A stretch of 64,000 bases of DNA from Cupriavidus gilardii (GCF_013314895.1 NZ_JABTYE010000016.1:62001-126000); one strand, 5' to 3'; numbered from the stretch's first letter, positions 1-10,241 are shown. The notes: a model not told the origin generated them from the letters alone. Numbers and translations: made by a program.

Positions 1-65
1 CCGCAGCCCATCCGCGGAACCCGTCCCCTCTGTTCACCGGCGTCCACTCTTCGACGGAGTGAATC

Positions 66-1484
<1,419 letters not shown>

Positions 1485-1495
1485 CGTGGTTTTCT

Positions 1496-1618
1496 CCCTC
1501 TCCCGCTCGCGGGAGAGGGTTGGGGAGAGGGAAGCGACGCCAGGCACCGGCAAGACGGTGAATATGACGACCGCCCAGGCCCTCTCCCCCGGCCCCTCTC
1601 CCGCAAGCGGGAGAGGGG
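1496..1618. repeat. Pair of REP-like palindromes (GGGAGAGGG type)
   Basis: Two near-perfect hairpins sit between ahcY and the holin-like gene. The first, 1496-1519, has an 11-bp stem (CCCTCTCCCGC / GCGGGAGAGGG) with a 2-nt loop. The second, 1593-1618, has a 12-bp stem of the same sequence with an AA loop. Runs of CTCTCCCCCGGCCCCTCTCC link them. The same palindrome family recurs at about 59.94-60.15 kb, so this is a dispersed extragenic repeat and not a gene-specific signal. The hairpins could also end or attenuate transcription after ahcY. An open reading frame crosses them into the next gene but is not thought to be translated. Confidence 0.8.
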
Positions 1619-1644
1619 AGCAAACCAACCGACAAGGAGTTGCC

Positions 1645-1998
1645 ATGAGATTGCTGGCGGTATGGATCATCAACGCGCTGACGCTGTTCGCGATCAGCGC
1701 GGTGGTCGACGGCATCGAAGTGCGGGGCTTCGGCTCGGCGATGATCGCGGCGGCAGTGCTGGCCGTCATCAATACGCTGATCCGGCCGATCCTGGTGCTG
1801 CTGACCTTGCCGGTCACGCTGCTGACGCTGGGCTTGTTCATCTTCGTGATCAACGCGCTGCTGTTCCTGTTCGTCGGCAATCTGCTGTCGGGCTTCACCG
1901 TGTCGGGCTTCTGGACTGCGCTGCTCGGTTCGCTGCTGTACAGCGTGATCTCGACCCTGCTGGCCGGCCTGCTGCTGCGCGACCGCGAAGTGGCCTGA
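1645..1998 (+). CDS. Phage holin family (holin_4_2-like) membrane protein
   Basis: A 117-residue inner-membrane protein made almost entirely of about four hydrophobic helices (for example IINALTLFAISAVVDG, ILVLLTLPVTLLTLGLFIF, FVINALLFLFVGNLL). It matches the short family called phage holin family or mycobacterial 4TMS holin, which in Burkholderiales commonly lies between ahcY and metF on the chromosome. The family name does not prove lytic function, and nothing phage-like surrounds it. The start is the ATG 6 nt after AAGGAG at 1634-1639. A longer in-frame ORF from 1486 runs through the palindromic repeats and is rejected as the start. Role unknown. Confidence 0.85.
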   Translation: MRLLAVWIINALTLFAISAVVDGIEVRGFGSAMIAAAVLAVINTLIRPILVLLTLPVTLLTLGLFIFVINALLFLFVGNLLSGFTVSGFWTALLGSLLYSVISTLLAGLLLRDREVA

Positions 1999-2048
1999 CG
2001 CCGGGCGCTCCTCCTTCCAGCGCCGCCTCGTCGGCGGCGCCACCCATC

Positions 2049-2879
2049 ATGCAAGACCGCTACTACAGCTTCGAGTTTTTCCCGCCCAAGACGCCCGAGG
2101 GCCGGGAAAAGCTGCGCAATACCCGTGCGCAACTGGCCCCGCTTGGGCCCAAATACATCTCGGTGACCTTCGGCGCCGGCGGCACCACGCAGCAGGGCAC
2201 GCTCGACGCCGTGCTGGAGATCCAGCGCGACGGCATCGACGCCGCGCCGCACCTGTCCTGCGTCGGCTCGACCCGCGACGGCATCCGCGAGATCCTGCGC
2301 ACGTACCGCAACAACGGCATCCGCCATATCGTCGCGCTGCGCGGCGACATGCCCTCCGGCATGGGCGAGATCGGCGAATTCCGCTACGCCAACGAGCTGG
2401 TGGAATTCATCCGCGCCGAGACCGGCGACTGGTTCCATATCGAAGTGGCCGCCTATCCGGAGTACCACCCGCAGGCGCGCTCCCCGCGGCACGATCTCGA
2501 GAACTTCGTGCGCAAGGTCAAGGCCGGCGCCGATTCCGCGATCACGCAGTACTTCTTCAACGCCGACGCGTATTTCCGCTTCGTCGACGACGTACGCGCG
2601 CTCGGCGTGGACGTGCCGATCGTGCCCGGCATCATGCCGATCACCAACTATTCGCAGCTGATGCGCTTCTCCGAGATGTGCGGCGCCGAGGTGCCGCGCT
2701 GGGTCGCCAAGCGGCTGGAGAGCTTCGGCGACGACCGCGAGGCGATTCGCGCCTTCGGGCTCGACGTGGTCACCGCGCTGTGCGAGCGGCTGCTGGCCGG
2801 CGGCGTGCCGGGGCTGCATTTCTACACGCTGAACGCGGCCGGCGCGACCAAGGCGATCTGGCAGCGGCTGAAGCTATAA
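2049..2879 (+). CDS. metF: Methylenetetrahydrofolate reductase
   Basis: FAD-dependent reduction of 5,10-methylene-THF to 5-methyl-THF, the methyl donor for methionine synthesis from the homocysteine that AhcY releases. The 276-residue protein starts MQDRYYSFEFFPPK, the hallmark N-terminus of the family, and carries VTFGAGG, ALRGD and the pattern VPGIMPI at expected places in a TIM barrel. Length is normal for a bacterial MetF without a C-terminal regulatory domain. The start is the ATG opening this conserved N-terminus; an in-frame ORF extends upstream through the holin-like gene in another frame and is a shadow. The stop codon lies inside an 8-nt tandem array. Confidence 0.97.
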   Translation: MQDRYYSFEFFPPKTPEGREKLRNTRAQLAPLGPKYISVTFGAGGTTQQGTLDAVLEIQRDGIDAAPHLSCVGSTRDGIREILRTYRNNGIRHIVALRGDMPSGMGEIGEFRYANELVEFIRAETGDWFHIEVAAYPEYHPQARSPRHDLENFVRKVKAGADSAITQYFFNADAYFRFVDDVRALGVDVPIVPGIMPITNYSQLMRFSEMCGAEVPRWVAKRLESFGDDREAIRAFGLDVVTALCERLLAGGVPGLHFYTLNAAGATKAIWQRLKL

Positions 2880-2904
2880 GGCCGTAAGGCTGTAGTGCTG
2901 TAGT
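2873..2904. repeat. 8-nt tandem array over the metF stop codon
   Basis: Four 8-nt units in a row: GCTATAAG, GCCGTAAG, GCTGTAGT, GCTGTAGT. The first contains the metF stop (TAA, 2877-2879). The same arrangement, a short array starting at or spanning a stop codon, recurs through the window with unrelated unit sequences. Confidence 0.75.
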
Positions 2905-2967
2905 ACGCCAATCGCGATGGCGGCCATGGGGGGCGGAAGGTGCGCCCCCGATGGCATACTGTGCCGC

Positions 2968-3753
2968 ATGGTTACCGCCACGTTCCGCTTCTACGAGGAG
3001 CTGAACGATTTCCTCCCCCCGGCGATGCGCGGACGGGACTGGTCCTGTCCGTGCGCCCGCGCGGCCACGGTCAAGCACATGATCGAGGCGCTCGGCGTGC
3101 CGCACACCGAGGTCGAGCTGATCCTGGTCAACGGCGAGTCGTGCGGCTTCGACCGGCTGCTCGCCGACGGTGACCGGGTCTCGGTCTACCCGACCTTCGA
3201 GGCGCTCGACGTCACGCCGCTGCTGCGGGTACGCCCGGCCCCGCTGCGGGTCACCCGCTTCGTCGCCGACGCCCACTTGGGCGGGCTGGCCGCCCTGCTG
3301 CGGCTGACCGGCTACGACACCCTCTACGACAACCACTTCGACGATCGCGAGATCGAGGCCATCGCCGCGCGCGAGGGCCGCATCGTGCTGACCCGCGACC
3401 GCGAGCTGCTCAAGCGCAGCAGCATCACGCACGGCTGCTACGTGCGGGCGCTGAAGCCGCAGGCGCAACTGCGCGAGATCTTCGCGCGGCTCGATCTGCG
3501 CCGGCAGGCACGGCCGTTCTCGCTGTGCCTGAGCTGCAATGCACCGCTGCGCGCGGCCTCCAGCGACGAGGTGGCCGACCGCGTGCCGCCGGCCGTGCTG
3601 GAGCGGCACGCGCGTTTTTCCACCTGCGATGTGTGCCGCCGGGTGTTCTGGGAGGGCTCGCACTGGCGCCGGATGCGGGCGCTGGTCGATTCGCTGATAT
3701 TGCCGGCGACGCCGGCGGACGAGCGCACATCCGCCGGCCAGGCCGAACCTTAG
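2968..3753 (+). CDS. Mut7-C RNase domain protein with ubiquitin-like N-domain
   Basis: A 261-residue protein with two recognisable parts. Residues about 1-85 fit the ubiquitin/MoaD-like domain that often precedes Mut7-C (FRFYEELNDFL start, VNGE and DGDRVSVYP). Residues about 90-240 fit the Mut7-C PIN-like nuclease domain: FVADAHLGGLA, then RIVLTRDRELL, then a zinc ribbon with CLSC (187-190) and CDVC (220-223). The acidic residues in FVADAHLG and LTRDREL are candidate metal ligands of the PIN fold. The biological substrate in bacteria is not established; RNA processing is inferred from the family. The ATG at 2968 begins the conserved domain; an upstream in-frame ATG at 2917 is less likely. It converges with the cyclo-ligase gene, stops 3 nt apart. 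Confidence 0.85.
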   Translation: MVTATFRFYEELNDFLPPAMRGRDWSCPCARAATVKHMIEALGVPHTEVELILVNGESCGFDRLLADGDRVSVYPTFEALDVTPLLRVRPAPLRVTRFVADAHLGGLAALLRLTGYDTLYDNHFDDREIEAIAAREGRIVLTRDRELLKRSSITHGCYVRALKPQAQLREIFARLDLRRQARPFSLCLSCNAPLRAASSDEVADRVPPAVLERHARFSTCDVCRRVFWEGSHWRRMRALVDSLILPATPADERTSAGQAEP

Positions 3754-3756
3754 CGC

Positions 3757-4377
3757 CTAGAAGCGCCCGCTCTCCGTCACGATCCAGTCCATCGGGATGT
3801 CATGCGCCCCGGGCGCCAGGTCGATCCGGCAGCTTTCGTAGCCAATGCCGATCGCCACCGGCTTGCCGGGCAGCGCGGCGAGCGTGCGGTCGTAGAAGCC
3901 GCCGCCGTAGCCCAGACGGAACTTCCGGGCGCTGAAACCGACACAGGGAATCAGCAGCGCGTCGGGCGTCACGGCCGGCGTGCCGTCGGGCACCGGGATG
4001 CCGTAGCGGCCCTCGCGCATCGGCGTGTCCGGCGTCCAGCGATGGAAGTCCAGCGGCACCCCCGGGCGGCTGACGGCCGGCAGCGCGGCGTCGCGCCCCG
4101 GGGCAGCCGCAAGCCAGCGCGCAACCAGTCCGCGCGCGTCGAACTCCTGCTGGATCGGCCAGTAGAACCCCAGGCAATGCACCGGCAGCCAATCGAGCAG
4201 CGCGGCGAGCTCCGCCTCGATGCGCGCATCCAGCTGCGCACGCTGCGCCAGGCTGGCGCGGCGCTCCAGCAGCGCGGCGCGCAGCGCCCGGCGCTCCGGG
4301 GCGGGATCGCCCGGCGCCGAAGAGGGCTGCGAGGACGAGGGCAGGGGATCGAGTGGACCGGTCGGTGCGTGGGCCAT
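3757..4377 (-). CDS. 5-formyltetrahydrofolate cyclo-ligase
   Basis: ATP-dependent conversion of 5-formyl-THF to 5,10-methenyl-THF, returning the stored folate to the one-carbon pool. The 206-residue protein carries LLIPCVGFSARKFRLGYGGGFYDR, whose central GYGGGFYDR is the nucleotide and folate-binding signature of the family, and an Arg-rich first helix (ALRAALLERRASLA). The N-terminal 30 residues are Pro/Ser-rich and may be disordered. A longer ORF continues upstream to 4611 but would overlap the slt start, so the ATG at 4377 is preferred. The gene is divergent from slt and convergent with the Mut7-C gene. Confidence 0.93.
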   Translation of the reverse strand: MAHAPTGPLDPLPSSSQPSSAPGDPAPERRALRAALLERRASLAQRAQLDARIEAELAALLDWLPVHCLGFYWPIQQEFDARGLVARWLAAAPGRDAALPAVSRPGVPLDFHRWTPDTPMREGRYGIPVPDGTPAVTPDALLIPCVGFSARKFRLGYGGGFYDRTLAALPGKPVAIGIGYESCRIDLAPGAHDIPMDWIVTESGRF

Positions 4378-4526
4378 GAGCTGGAGAAATACGTGCCGAA
4401 GCGGGGCGTTAGTCCACGATCGGCCGGTGTGAAGTGCGTGTGATAATGTCCGCGGACTATTGGTTTTCAAGCGGTGCGGCAGCCACATCGAGGGCCGGCC
4501 GGGCCGCCACAACAAGGAAAGACAGG

Positions 4527-6497
4527 ATGCGCAAGGGAGTATATCGGCAGCGTGCGGGACAGTTCGCATTGACCGCGATCGCCACCGCATTGAGCTGGAC
4601 GCTGCTGGCAACGCCGGCCGCCGCGCAGAAGCGCACGGTATCGTCGAACGGGCAGGGCGCCGCGTCGACCATGATCCCGAGCAATCCGGACGACGCCTTC
4701 CGGGCGCTGCGCGAGGCCGCGCGCAAGAACGACGTGGCGCGCGCCTATGCGATCTCGGCCACGCTGGTCGACTACCCGGTGCCGTCGTACGTCGAATACT
4801 TCCGCATCAAGCCGCAGCTGTTCGACGCCACCGGCCTGGCGCGCATCGATGCGCCCGACGACGAGGTGCGCGCCTTCCTGCAGCGCTACCAGGGCGAGGC
4901 GATCGCCGACCGCATGCGCAACGACTGGCTGCTGGTGCTGGGCAAGCGGCGCGACTGGGCCAACTTCGACGCCCAGTATCCGCAGTTCGTGCTGAAGGAC
5001 GATACCCAGGTCGAGTGCTATGCGCTGCTGTCGCGCGCGCTGAAGGGGCAGAACGTCGCCGCCGAGGCGCGCGCGCTGCTGACCGAGCCGAAGAACTATG
5101 GCGAGGGCTGCGTCGACCTGATCGGCTATCTGTACCAGAGCCGCCAGATCACCCGTGCGGACGTCGCCTTCCAGGCCCGCACGGCGCTGGAGCAGAACTA
5201 CACCACGCTGGCCGGGCGCATCGCCGCCACCGTGCCGGATGGCGCCGTCGACGGCGACACGCTGGCCACCGTGGTCAAGATGGCGCGCAACGACCCCGCG
5301 CAGGCCGCCGCCTACCTGACCGCCAGTTCGGGCAGTCTGTCGCGCGACGAGCAGGGTGCGGGCTGGGGCGTGGTCGGCCAGTTCGCCGCCAAGAAGCTGC
5401 TGCCCGATGCGGCCGGCTACTTCCGGCGTCAGATCGAGCTGGGCGGCAATCAATGGCTGTCGACCGAAACGCAGGAGTGGCGCGTGCGCGCGGCCCTGCG
5501 CCAGGGCGACTGGAAGCTGGTGCGCCTGGCCGTCGAATCGATGCGCCCCGAATTGCGCACCAAGGATCCGGCCTGGACCTACTGGCTGGGCCGGGCGCTG
5601 GCCGACGCGGGCCGCACCGAGGAGGCTCGCCAGCAGTACCAGTCGATTGCCAGCGGCTTCAATTTCTACGGGCAGCTCGCCAGCGAGGAACTTGGCCAGC
5701 GGATCACGCTGCCGCCGCGTACCCAGGTCAGCGACACCGAGGCCATGGCGATGCGCACCCGCCCCGGCTTTCAGCGCGCCAAGGCGTTCTACGACATGGA
5801 TCTGCGCTTCGAAGGCAACCGCGAGTGGAACTGGGAGCTGCGCGGCATGAGCGACCGCGAACTGCTGGCCGCGGCCGAGTACGCGCGCCGTATTTCGTTG
5901 CTGGACCGCACCGTCAACACCGCCGACCGCACCCAGGCGCAGCACGACTTCTCGCTGCGCTTCCTGATGCCGTTCCGCGACATCATGCAGCGCGCCACCG
6001 ACGAGGCCGGGCTCGACATGGCCTGGGCCTACGGCATCATCCGCCAGGAGTCGCGCTTCATCATGAATGCGCGCTCGTCCGCCGGCGCGCATGGCCTGAT
6101 GCAGGTGATGCCCGCCACGGCCAGGTATGTCGCCCGCAAGATCGGCATGACGGACTTCACGCCGTCGATGATGAGCGACCCGAACGTCAACATCCTGCTA
6201 GGCACCAGCTACATGAGCATGGTGCTGACGGACCTGGAGAGCTCGCAGACGCTGGCGTCGGCCGCCTACAACGCCGGCCCGGGCCGCCCGAAGAGCTGGC
6301 GCACCAGCCTGTCGCGGCCGGTCGAGGGCGCGATCTTCGCCGAGACCATTCCGTTCACGGAGACGCGAACCTACGTCAAGAATGTGCTCTCCAACGCCAC
6401 GTACTATGCTGCATTGATGCACGGACATCCGCAGTCGCTGAAGGCGCGCCTGGGCACCGTGGTGCCGTCGCAGGTCACCACCACCAGCCTGCCGTGA
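4527..6497 (+). CDS. slt: Soluble lytic murein transglycosylase (Slt70 family)
   Basis: Periplasmic enzyme that cleaves the MurNAc-GlcNAc bond of peptidoglycan with formation of 1,6-anhydro-MurNAc. The 656-residue product has a signal peptide (basic MRKGVYRQR, hydrophobic core, cleavage near TPAAAQ), a long all-helical superhelix to about residue 480, and a goose-lysozyme-like catalytic domain at the C-terminus. Catalytic Glu508 lies in IIRQESRF, followed by AGAHGLMQVMPATA and ASAAYNAGPGRPKSW, the classic family 1 motifs. The ATG at 4527 has AAGGAAAGA upstream; the ORF runs on upstream to 4434 without a signal-like start. The next genes (NDUFA9-like, GST, cca) are usual neighbours in Burkholderiales. 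Confidence 0.95.
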   Translation: MRKGVYRQRAGQFALTAIATALSWTLLATPAAAQKRTVSSNGQGAASTMIPSNPDDAFRALREAARKNDVARAYAISATLVDYPVPSYVEYFRIKPQLFDATGLARIDAPDDEVRAFLQRYQGEAIADRMRNDWLLVLGKRRDWANFDAQYPQFVLKDDTQVECYALLSRALKGQNVAAEARALLTEPKNYGEGCVDLIGYLYQSRQITRADVAFQARTALEQNYTTLAGRIAATVPDGAVDGDTLATVVKMARNDPAQAAAYLTASSGSLSRDEQGAGWGVVGQFAAKKLLPDAAGYFRRQIELGGNQWLSTETQEWRVRAALRQGDWKLVRLAVESMRPELRTKDPAWTYWLGRALADAGRTEEARQQYQSIASGFNFYGQLASEELGQRITLPPRTQVSDTEAMAMRTRPGFQRAKAFYDMDLRFEGNREWNWELRGMSDRELLAAAEYARRISLLDRTVNTADRTQAQHDFSLRFLMPFRDIMQRATDEAGLDMAWAYGIIRQESRFIMNARSSAGAHGLMQVMPATARYVARKIGMTDFTPSMMSDPNVNILLGTSYMSMVLTDLESSQTLASAAYNAGPGRPKSWRTSLSRPVEGAIFAETIPFTETRTYVKNVLSNATYYAALMHGHPQSLKARLGTVVPSQVTTTSLP

Positions 6498-6660
6498 CGA
6501 TGCTGTGACGGTGCCCTGACGGTGCTCTGAGGGCGCCCTGGTACGCGCCCTTCGGGTACCACTGCCGGCCATGCCTGGCCGGCGCGGTGCGCCGGTGCAA
6601 GGCGACGCCGCGCGATGTCCGCCGCTGGGGTCGAACGCTGGGTCGAACGCTGGATCGAAA
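6495..6660. repeat. Intergenic tandem repeats and hairpin after slt
   Basis: The slt stop TGA (6495-6497) opens four 11-nt units: TGACGATGCTG, TGACGGTGCCC, TGACGGTGCTC, TGAGGGCGCCC (6495-6538). An 8-bp perfect hairpin follows, GCCGGCCA (6564-6571) with TGGCCGGC (6576-6583), which could act as a weak terminator although no T tract follows. Two to three copies of a roughly 12-nt unit, GGGTCGAACGCT, lie at about 6628-6658. No gene is seen in this gap. Confidence 0.65.
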
Positions 6661-6706
6661 CCCGCCGCGGCAGCCGTGCCGCGGCCACCGTGCCACGGAG
6701 GACATC

Positions 6707-7726
6707 ATGCTGACGAGCAATGTACTGGTCATCGGCGGTTCCGGCTTTATCGGCAGTCATCTGGTCGCGCGCCTGTCCGGCGTGGCAAACCGCAGCAACG
6801 CGCCGCTCGAGCATGCGACGGTGGTCATCCCGCCGATGGATCCCGAGCGGATCGTCGTCGCAACCCGCAACGAGGACAATGCGCGCGATCTGCTGGCCCT
6901 GCCGCGGGTCGAGGTCGTGGTGCTCGATGTCACCGACGAGGCGGCGCTGGACAGCGCGATCGGCTCGCTCGGCATCGAGGGCATCGTCGTCAATCTGGTC
7001 GGCGTGCTGCACGGCGGCCGCGGCGACCCCTATGGGCCCGGGTTTGCCGCCGCCCATGTCGAACTGCCGCGCCGGCTGATCGCGTCGATGCGGCGCACCG
7101 GCGTTCGCCGGCTGCTGCATATGAGCGCGCTCGGCGCGGACAGCGCCGGCCCGTCGATGTATCTGCGCAGCAAGGGCGACGGCGAGCGGGTGGTGCGCGA
7201 CAGCGGCCTGGACTGGACCGTGTTCCGCCCGTCGGTGGTGTTCGGCCCCGACGATCATTTCCTCAATCTGTTCGCCAGCATGCAGCGCCTCGCGCCGGTG
7301 GTGCCGCTGGCCTGCGCGCAGGCGCGCTTCCAGCCGATCTACGTGCAGGACGTGGCGCAGGCGATGGTCAACGCGATGGCAACCCCGGCGACCATCGGCC
7401 GGTGCTACGAACTTGGCGGCCCGCAGGTCTATACGCTGGAGGAACTGGTGCGCTTCGCCGGCGAAGCCTCGGGCCATCCGCGGCCGGTGCTGCCGCTGCC
7501 GGATGCGCTGGCGCGGCTGCAGGCCGCGGTGCTCGAACATATGCCGGGCGCCTTGCTGTCGCGCGACAACCTCGATTCGATGCGCCTGGACAATGTGCTG
7601 ACCGGGCCGATGGCGCCGGAGCTTGGCGTGCAGCCGACCAGCCTGGAAGCGATCATGACGGAGGCGCTGTCGGGCGGCAGGGAGACGCGGCTGGAAGCAC
7701 TGCGCTCGAGCGTGCATCGGCGGTGA
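6707..7726 (+). CDS. Complex I NDUFA9-like NAD(P)-binding protein
   Basis: A 339-residue atypical short-chain dehydrogenase/epimerase-fold protein of the NDUFA9 subfamily, related to the accessory subunit of respiratory complex I. The N-terminal Rossmann motif is VIGGSGFIGSHL (about residues 7-18). MSALGADSAGPSMYLRSKG holds the Ser...YxxxK equivalent, and VFRPSVVFGP follows as in the family. Bacterial members are not proven complex I subunits; a role as an NADP(H)-binding redox or quinone-related protein is inference. The ATG at 6707 has GGAG 6 nt upstream and directly opens the Rossmann fold, so it is preferred to the longer ORF from 6587. It lies between slt and a GST gene. Confidence 0.88.
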   Translation: MLTSNVLVIGGSGFIGSHLVARLSGVANRSNAPLEHATVVIPPMDPERIVVATRNEDNARDLLALPRVEVVVLDVTDEAALDSAIGSLGIEGIVVNLVGVLHGGRGDPYGPGFAAAHVELPRRLIASMRRTGVRRLLHMSALGADSAGPSMYLRSKGDGERVVRDSGLDWTVFRPSVVFGPDDHFLNLFASMQRLAPVVPLACAQARFQPIYVQDVAQAMVNAMATPATIGRCYELGGPQVYTLEELVRFAGEASGHPRPVLPLPDALARLQAAVLEHMPGALLSRDNLDSMRLDNVLTGPMAPELGVQPTSLEAIMTEALSGGRETRLEALRSSVHRR

Positions 7727-7815
7727 GGGAATGGATTGCGATGCGGTTGATCGAGGGCAGCAGCGGTTCAATCGCTATGTGACCCATATTGACACGCCTT
7801 GCGAGTCCAATTCGT

Positions 7816-7845
7816 TTGGTCCGCCCCGGAGCCGCTCGCTACAAT
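7816..7845 (+). promoter_or_regulatory. Candidate sigma70 promoter for the GST/cca genes
   Basis: TTGGTC (7816-7821) and TACAAT (7840-7845) are separated by 18 nt and lie about 115 nt upstream of the GST start, inside the 233-nt gap after the NDUFA9-like gene. The match is good but not perfect, and no start-site data are available. Confidence 0.45.
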
Positions 7846-7959
7846 GTTCGGCCTGAAGCCCGGTGTGGCGCCCAATGTCGCGCAATGGCGCGCGATGCCG
7901 GCATTTCCCGCTTGCCACACCGTGCGCACCTCGCTCTCTCCCTCTCCAAGGACCCGCAA

Positions 7960-8649
7960 ATGAAGCTCGTCATCGGCAACAAGAACTATTCCTCCTGGTC
8001 GTTGCGTCCCTGGCTGGTGATGGCGCATACCGGCATTCCGTTCGAGGAAGTCCCGGTGCGCCTGTTCACGCCGAGCTTCGCCGAGGAGATCGGACGCTAT
8101 GCGCCGGCCAACAAGGTGCCGGCGTTGGTCGACGGCGATATCGTGGTGTGGGACTCGCTGGCCGTCGTCGAATACCTGGCCGAGCGCTTCCCCGACAAGC
8201 CGCTGTGGCCGCGGGACCCCGCCGCGCGCGCGTTCGCCCGCTCGATCTGCGCGGAGATGCATGCCGGCTTCGGCAATCTGCGCAGCCAGCTGCCGATGAA
8301 CCTGAGCGCGATGCTGCCGGGCATGGGCTGGAACGTCGCGGTGCAGCGCGACATCGACCGCATCGTGCAGCTGTGGAAGGAGGCGCGCGACCGCTTCGGC
8401 AAGGGCGGCCCCTTCCTGTTCGGCGAATTCTCGATTGCCGACGCCTACTACGCGCCAGTCGTTTGCCGCTTCGCGACCTATGGCATTCACCTGCCCGAAC
8501 ATGCCAAGACCTATGCCGACCTGGTGCTCGAGCTGCCGGCGCTGCAGCGCTGGATCGCCGCGGCGCGCGAGGAGCGGGATTTCCTGGCACCGGACGAACC
8601 GTATCGCGTCGCCCCGGACCGTGACGACGCGATCGTGATCCATCACTGA
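7960..8649 (+). CDS. Glutathione S-transferase family protein
   Basis: A 229-residue cytosolic GST. The N-terminal thioredoxin-like domain begins MKLVIGNKNYSSWSLRPWL, where the Ser in YSSWSLRPW is the likely glutathione-activating residue. KVPALVDGD supplies the cis-Pro loop and VVWDSLAVVEYLAERFP the glutathione-binding Ser. The C-terminal helical domain contains FGEFSIADAYYAPV, the usual GST N-capping box region. Substrate is unknown. The ATG at 7960 begins the fold; a longer ORF from 7789 reads through the promoter region and is rejected. cca follows 25 nt downstream, so co-transcription is likely. Confidence 0.93.
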   Translation: MKLVIGNKNYSSWSLRPWLVMAHTGIPFEEVPVRLFTPSFAEEIGRYAPANKVPALVDGDIVVWDSLAVVEYLAERFPDKPLWPRDPAARAFARSICAEMHAGFGNLRSQLPMNLSAMLPGMGWNVAVQRDIDRIVQLWKEARDRFGKGGPFLFGEFSIADAYYAPVVCRFATYGIHLPEHAKTYADLVLELPALQRWIAAAREERDFLAPDEPYRVAPDRDDAIVIHH

Positions 8650-8674
8650 AGCGTCGGACCGAGGAAGGAGCTCC

Positions 8675-9919
8675 ATGCAGATCTACGCCGTCGGCGGCGC
8701 CATCCGCGACCAGTTGCTGGGTACGCCGAGCCAGGATCGCGACTACGTGGTCGTCGGCGCGACCCCGGCGCAGATGGAGGCGGCCGGCTTCAAGCCGGTC
8801 GGCAAGGACTTCCCGGTCTTCCTGCATCCGCGCACGCGCGAGGAATACGCGCTGGCGCGCACCGAGCGCAAGACCGCTGCCGGCTACAAGGGCTTCGCGT
8901 TCTATTGCTCGCCCGATGTCACGCTGGAGGACGACCTGATCCGGCGCGATCTGACCATCAACGCGATGGCGCAGGCCGTCGACGATGCCGGCCGGCTGGT
9001 CGGGCCCGTGATCGACCCGCATGGCGGGCAGCGCGATCTGGCCGCCCGGGTGTTCCGCCACGTATCGCCGGCCTTTGCCGAGGACCCGGTGCGCATCCTG
9101 CGGCTGGCGCGTTTCGCCGCGCGCCTGCCCGAGTTCACCGTCGCGCCGGAGACGCTGGCGCTGATGCGGTCGATGGTGGACAGCGGCGAAGTCGATGCGC
9201 TGGTGGCCGAGCGGGTCTGGCAGGAACTGGCGCGCGGGCTGATGGAAGCGCGCCCGTCGCGGATGTTCGAGGTGCTGCGCGAGTGCGGCGCGCTCGCGCG
9301 GCTGATTCCGGAACTGGACCGGCTGTGGGGCGTGCCGCAGCGCGCCGAGTATCACCCCGAGGTCGACACCGGCGTCCACGTGATGATGGTCGTCGATACC
9401 GCCGCCGCGATGCAGGCACCGCTGACGGTGCGCTTCGCCGCGCTGGTCCATGACCTGGGCAAGGGCACCACGCCGGCCGACGTGCTGCCGCGCCATATCG
9501 GCCACGAGCAGCGCAGCGTGGCGCTGCTCGAAGCGGTCAGCAAGCGGCTGCGCGTGCCGACCGATTGCCGCGACCTTGCCGTGCTGGTCGCGCGCGAGCA
9601 CGGCAATATCCATCGTTCCAGCGAATTCGGCGCCGCCGCGGTGACGCGGCTGCTCGAGCGCTGCGACGCGCTGCGCAAGCCCGAGCGCTTCGCCGAGGCG
9701 CTGCAGGCCTGCGAGGCCGACGCGCGCGGCCGGCTCGGCTTCGAGCAGCGCGACTATCCGCAACCGGCCCGCCTGCTGGCCGCGCGCGAAGCCGCCGCCA
9801 GCGTCGATGCCGGCGCCATCGCGCGCGAATGCGCGGGGCAGGTCGAACTGATCCGCGAGCGCGTGCACGAGGCGCGGGTTGCCGCAGTGGCACGCGCGCT
9901 GGGGCAGGCCGGCGACTAG
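8675..9919 (+). CDS. cca: Multifunctional CCA-adding enzyme with HD domain
   Basis: Adds or repairs the 3' CCA end of tRNAs; the C-terminal HD domain of this class can carry phosphohydrolase or 2',3'-cyclic phosphodiesterase activity. The 414-residue protein starts MQIYAVGGAIRDQLLG. The catalytic carboxylates DRD lie at residues 21-23, followed by ERxTA-type sequence (ARTERKTA) and RRDLTINAMA. The HD motif VHDLGKG has His259-Asp260. Length matches the E. coli-type bifunctional enzyme. The ATG is preceded by AAGGAG (8664-8669). A tandem array of 13-nt units begins just after the stop. Confidence 0.97.
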   Translation: MQIYAVGGAIRDQLLGTPSQDRDYVVVGATPAQMEAAGFKPVGKDFPVFLHPRTREEYALARTERKTAAGYKGFAFYCSPDVTLEDDLIRRDLTINAMAQAVDDAGRLVGPVIDPHGGQRDLAARVFRHVSPAFAEDPVRILRLARFAARLPEFTVAPETLALMRSMVDSGEVDALVAERVWQELARGLMEARPSRMFEVLRECGALARLIPELDRLWGVPQRAEYHPEVDTGVHVMMVVDTAAAMQAPLTVRFAALVHDLGKGTTPADVLPRHIGHEQRSVALLEAVSKRLRVPTDCRDLAVLVAREHGNIHRSSEFGAAAVTRLLERCDALRKPERFAEALQACEADARGRLGFEQRDYPQPARLLAAREAAASVDAGAIARECAGQVELIRERVHEARVAAVARALGQAGD

Positions 9920-9933
9920 CGCGGCGGCTGCGG

Positions 9934-10045
9934 CAAGTTATCGCTCAAGTCACCACGGCAAGTCACCGCGGCAAGTCACCGCGGCAAGTCACCGCGGCAA
10001 GTCACCACGGCAAGTCACCACGGCAAGTCACCGCGGCAAGTCACC
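9934..10045. repeat. 13-nt tandem array downstream of cca
   Basis: Seven full copies of CAAGTCACCRCGG (9946-10036) plus a 9-nt partial copy (10037-10045), preceded by a degenerate 12-nt copy (9934-9945). Copies differ only at the R position (A or G). The array fills the first third of the 322-nt gap between cca and the F-box gene. The rest of the gap, 10046-10241, shows no gene or clear promoter, only the F-box ribosome-binding site at its end. An open frame runs from within cca through the array into the F-box gene, but the units are not a multiple of 3 and nothing suggests translation there. Confidence 0.95.
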
Positions 10046-10241
10046 ATCACAAATCGAAAGCGACGGTCTGGAGCGGACAACAGAATGGCGCCTCGCTCGC
10101 ACGCGGGGGCTGCTGGCCTGCCACTGCATCCGAGCGGGTAGTCGCCGACGCCAGCACCGAAGCGCATCGTCTCTTCCTCGCCATGGTGCCGATCCGGCAC
10201 GGCAGCCCAGCGTCGGCGTTGTCCTGTCCAAAGGAGGGAGG

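Noticed and set aside
1..65. SAH riboswitch upstream of ahcY
   Set aside because: Only 65 nt are present and the conserved pseudoknot core is not visible; the true leader lies outside the window.
1645..1998. Prophage remnant based on the holin family name
   Set aside because: The gene is a usual chromosomal neighbour of ahcY and metF and no phage genes surround it.
4467..6092. 541-residue antisense ORF over slt
   Set aside because: Arg/Ala/Gly/His-rich shadow frame of a GC-rich gene, with no family match.
9934..10045. CRISPR array
   Set aside because: Units are 13 nt and contiguous without spacers; no cas genes nearby.
9879..10241. Upstream extension of the F-box ORF through the 13-nt array
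   Set aside because: It begins inside cca, the repeats are not a multiple of 3, and a perfect ribosome-binding site marks the start at 10242.
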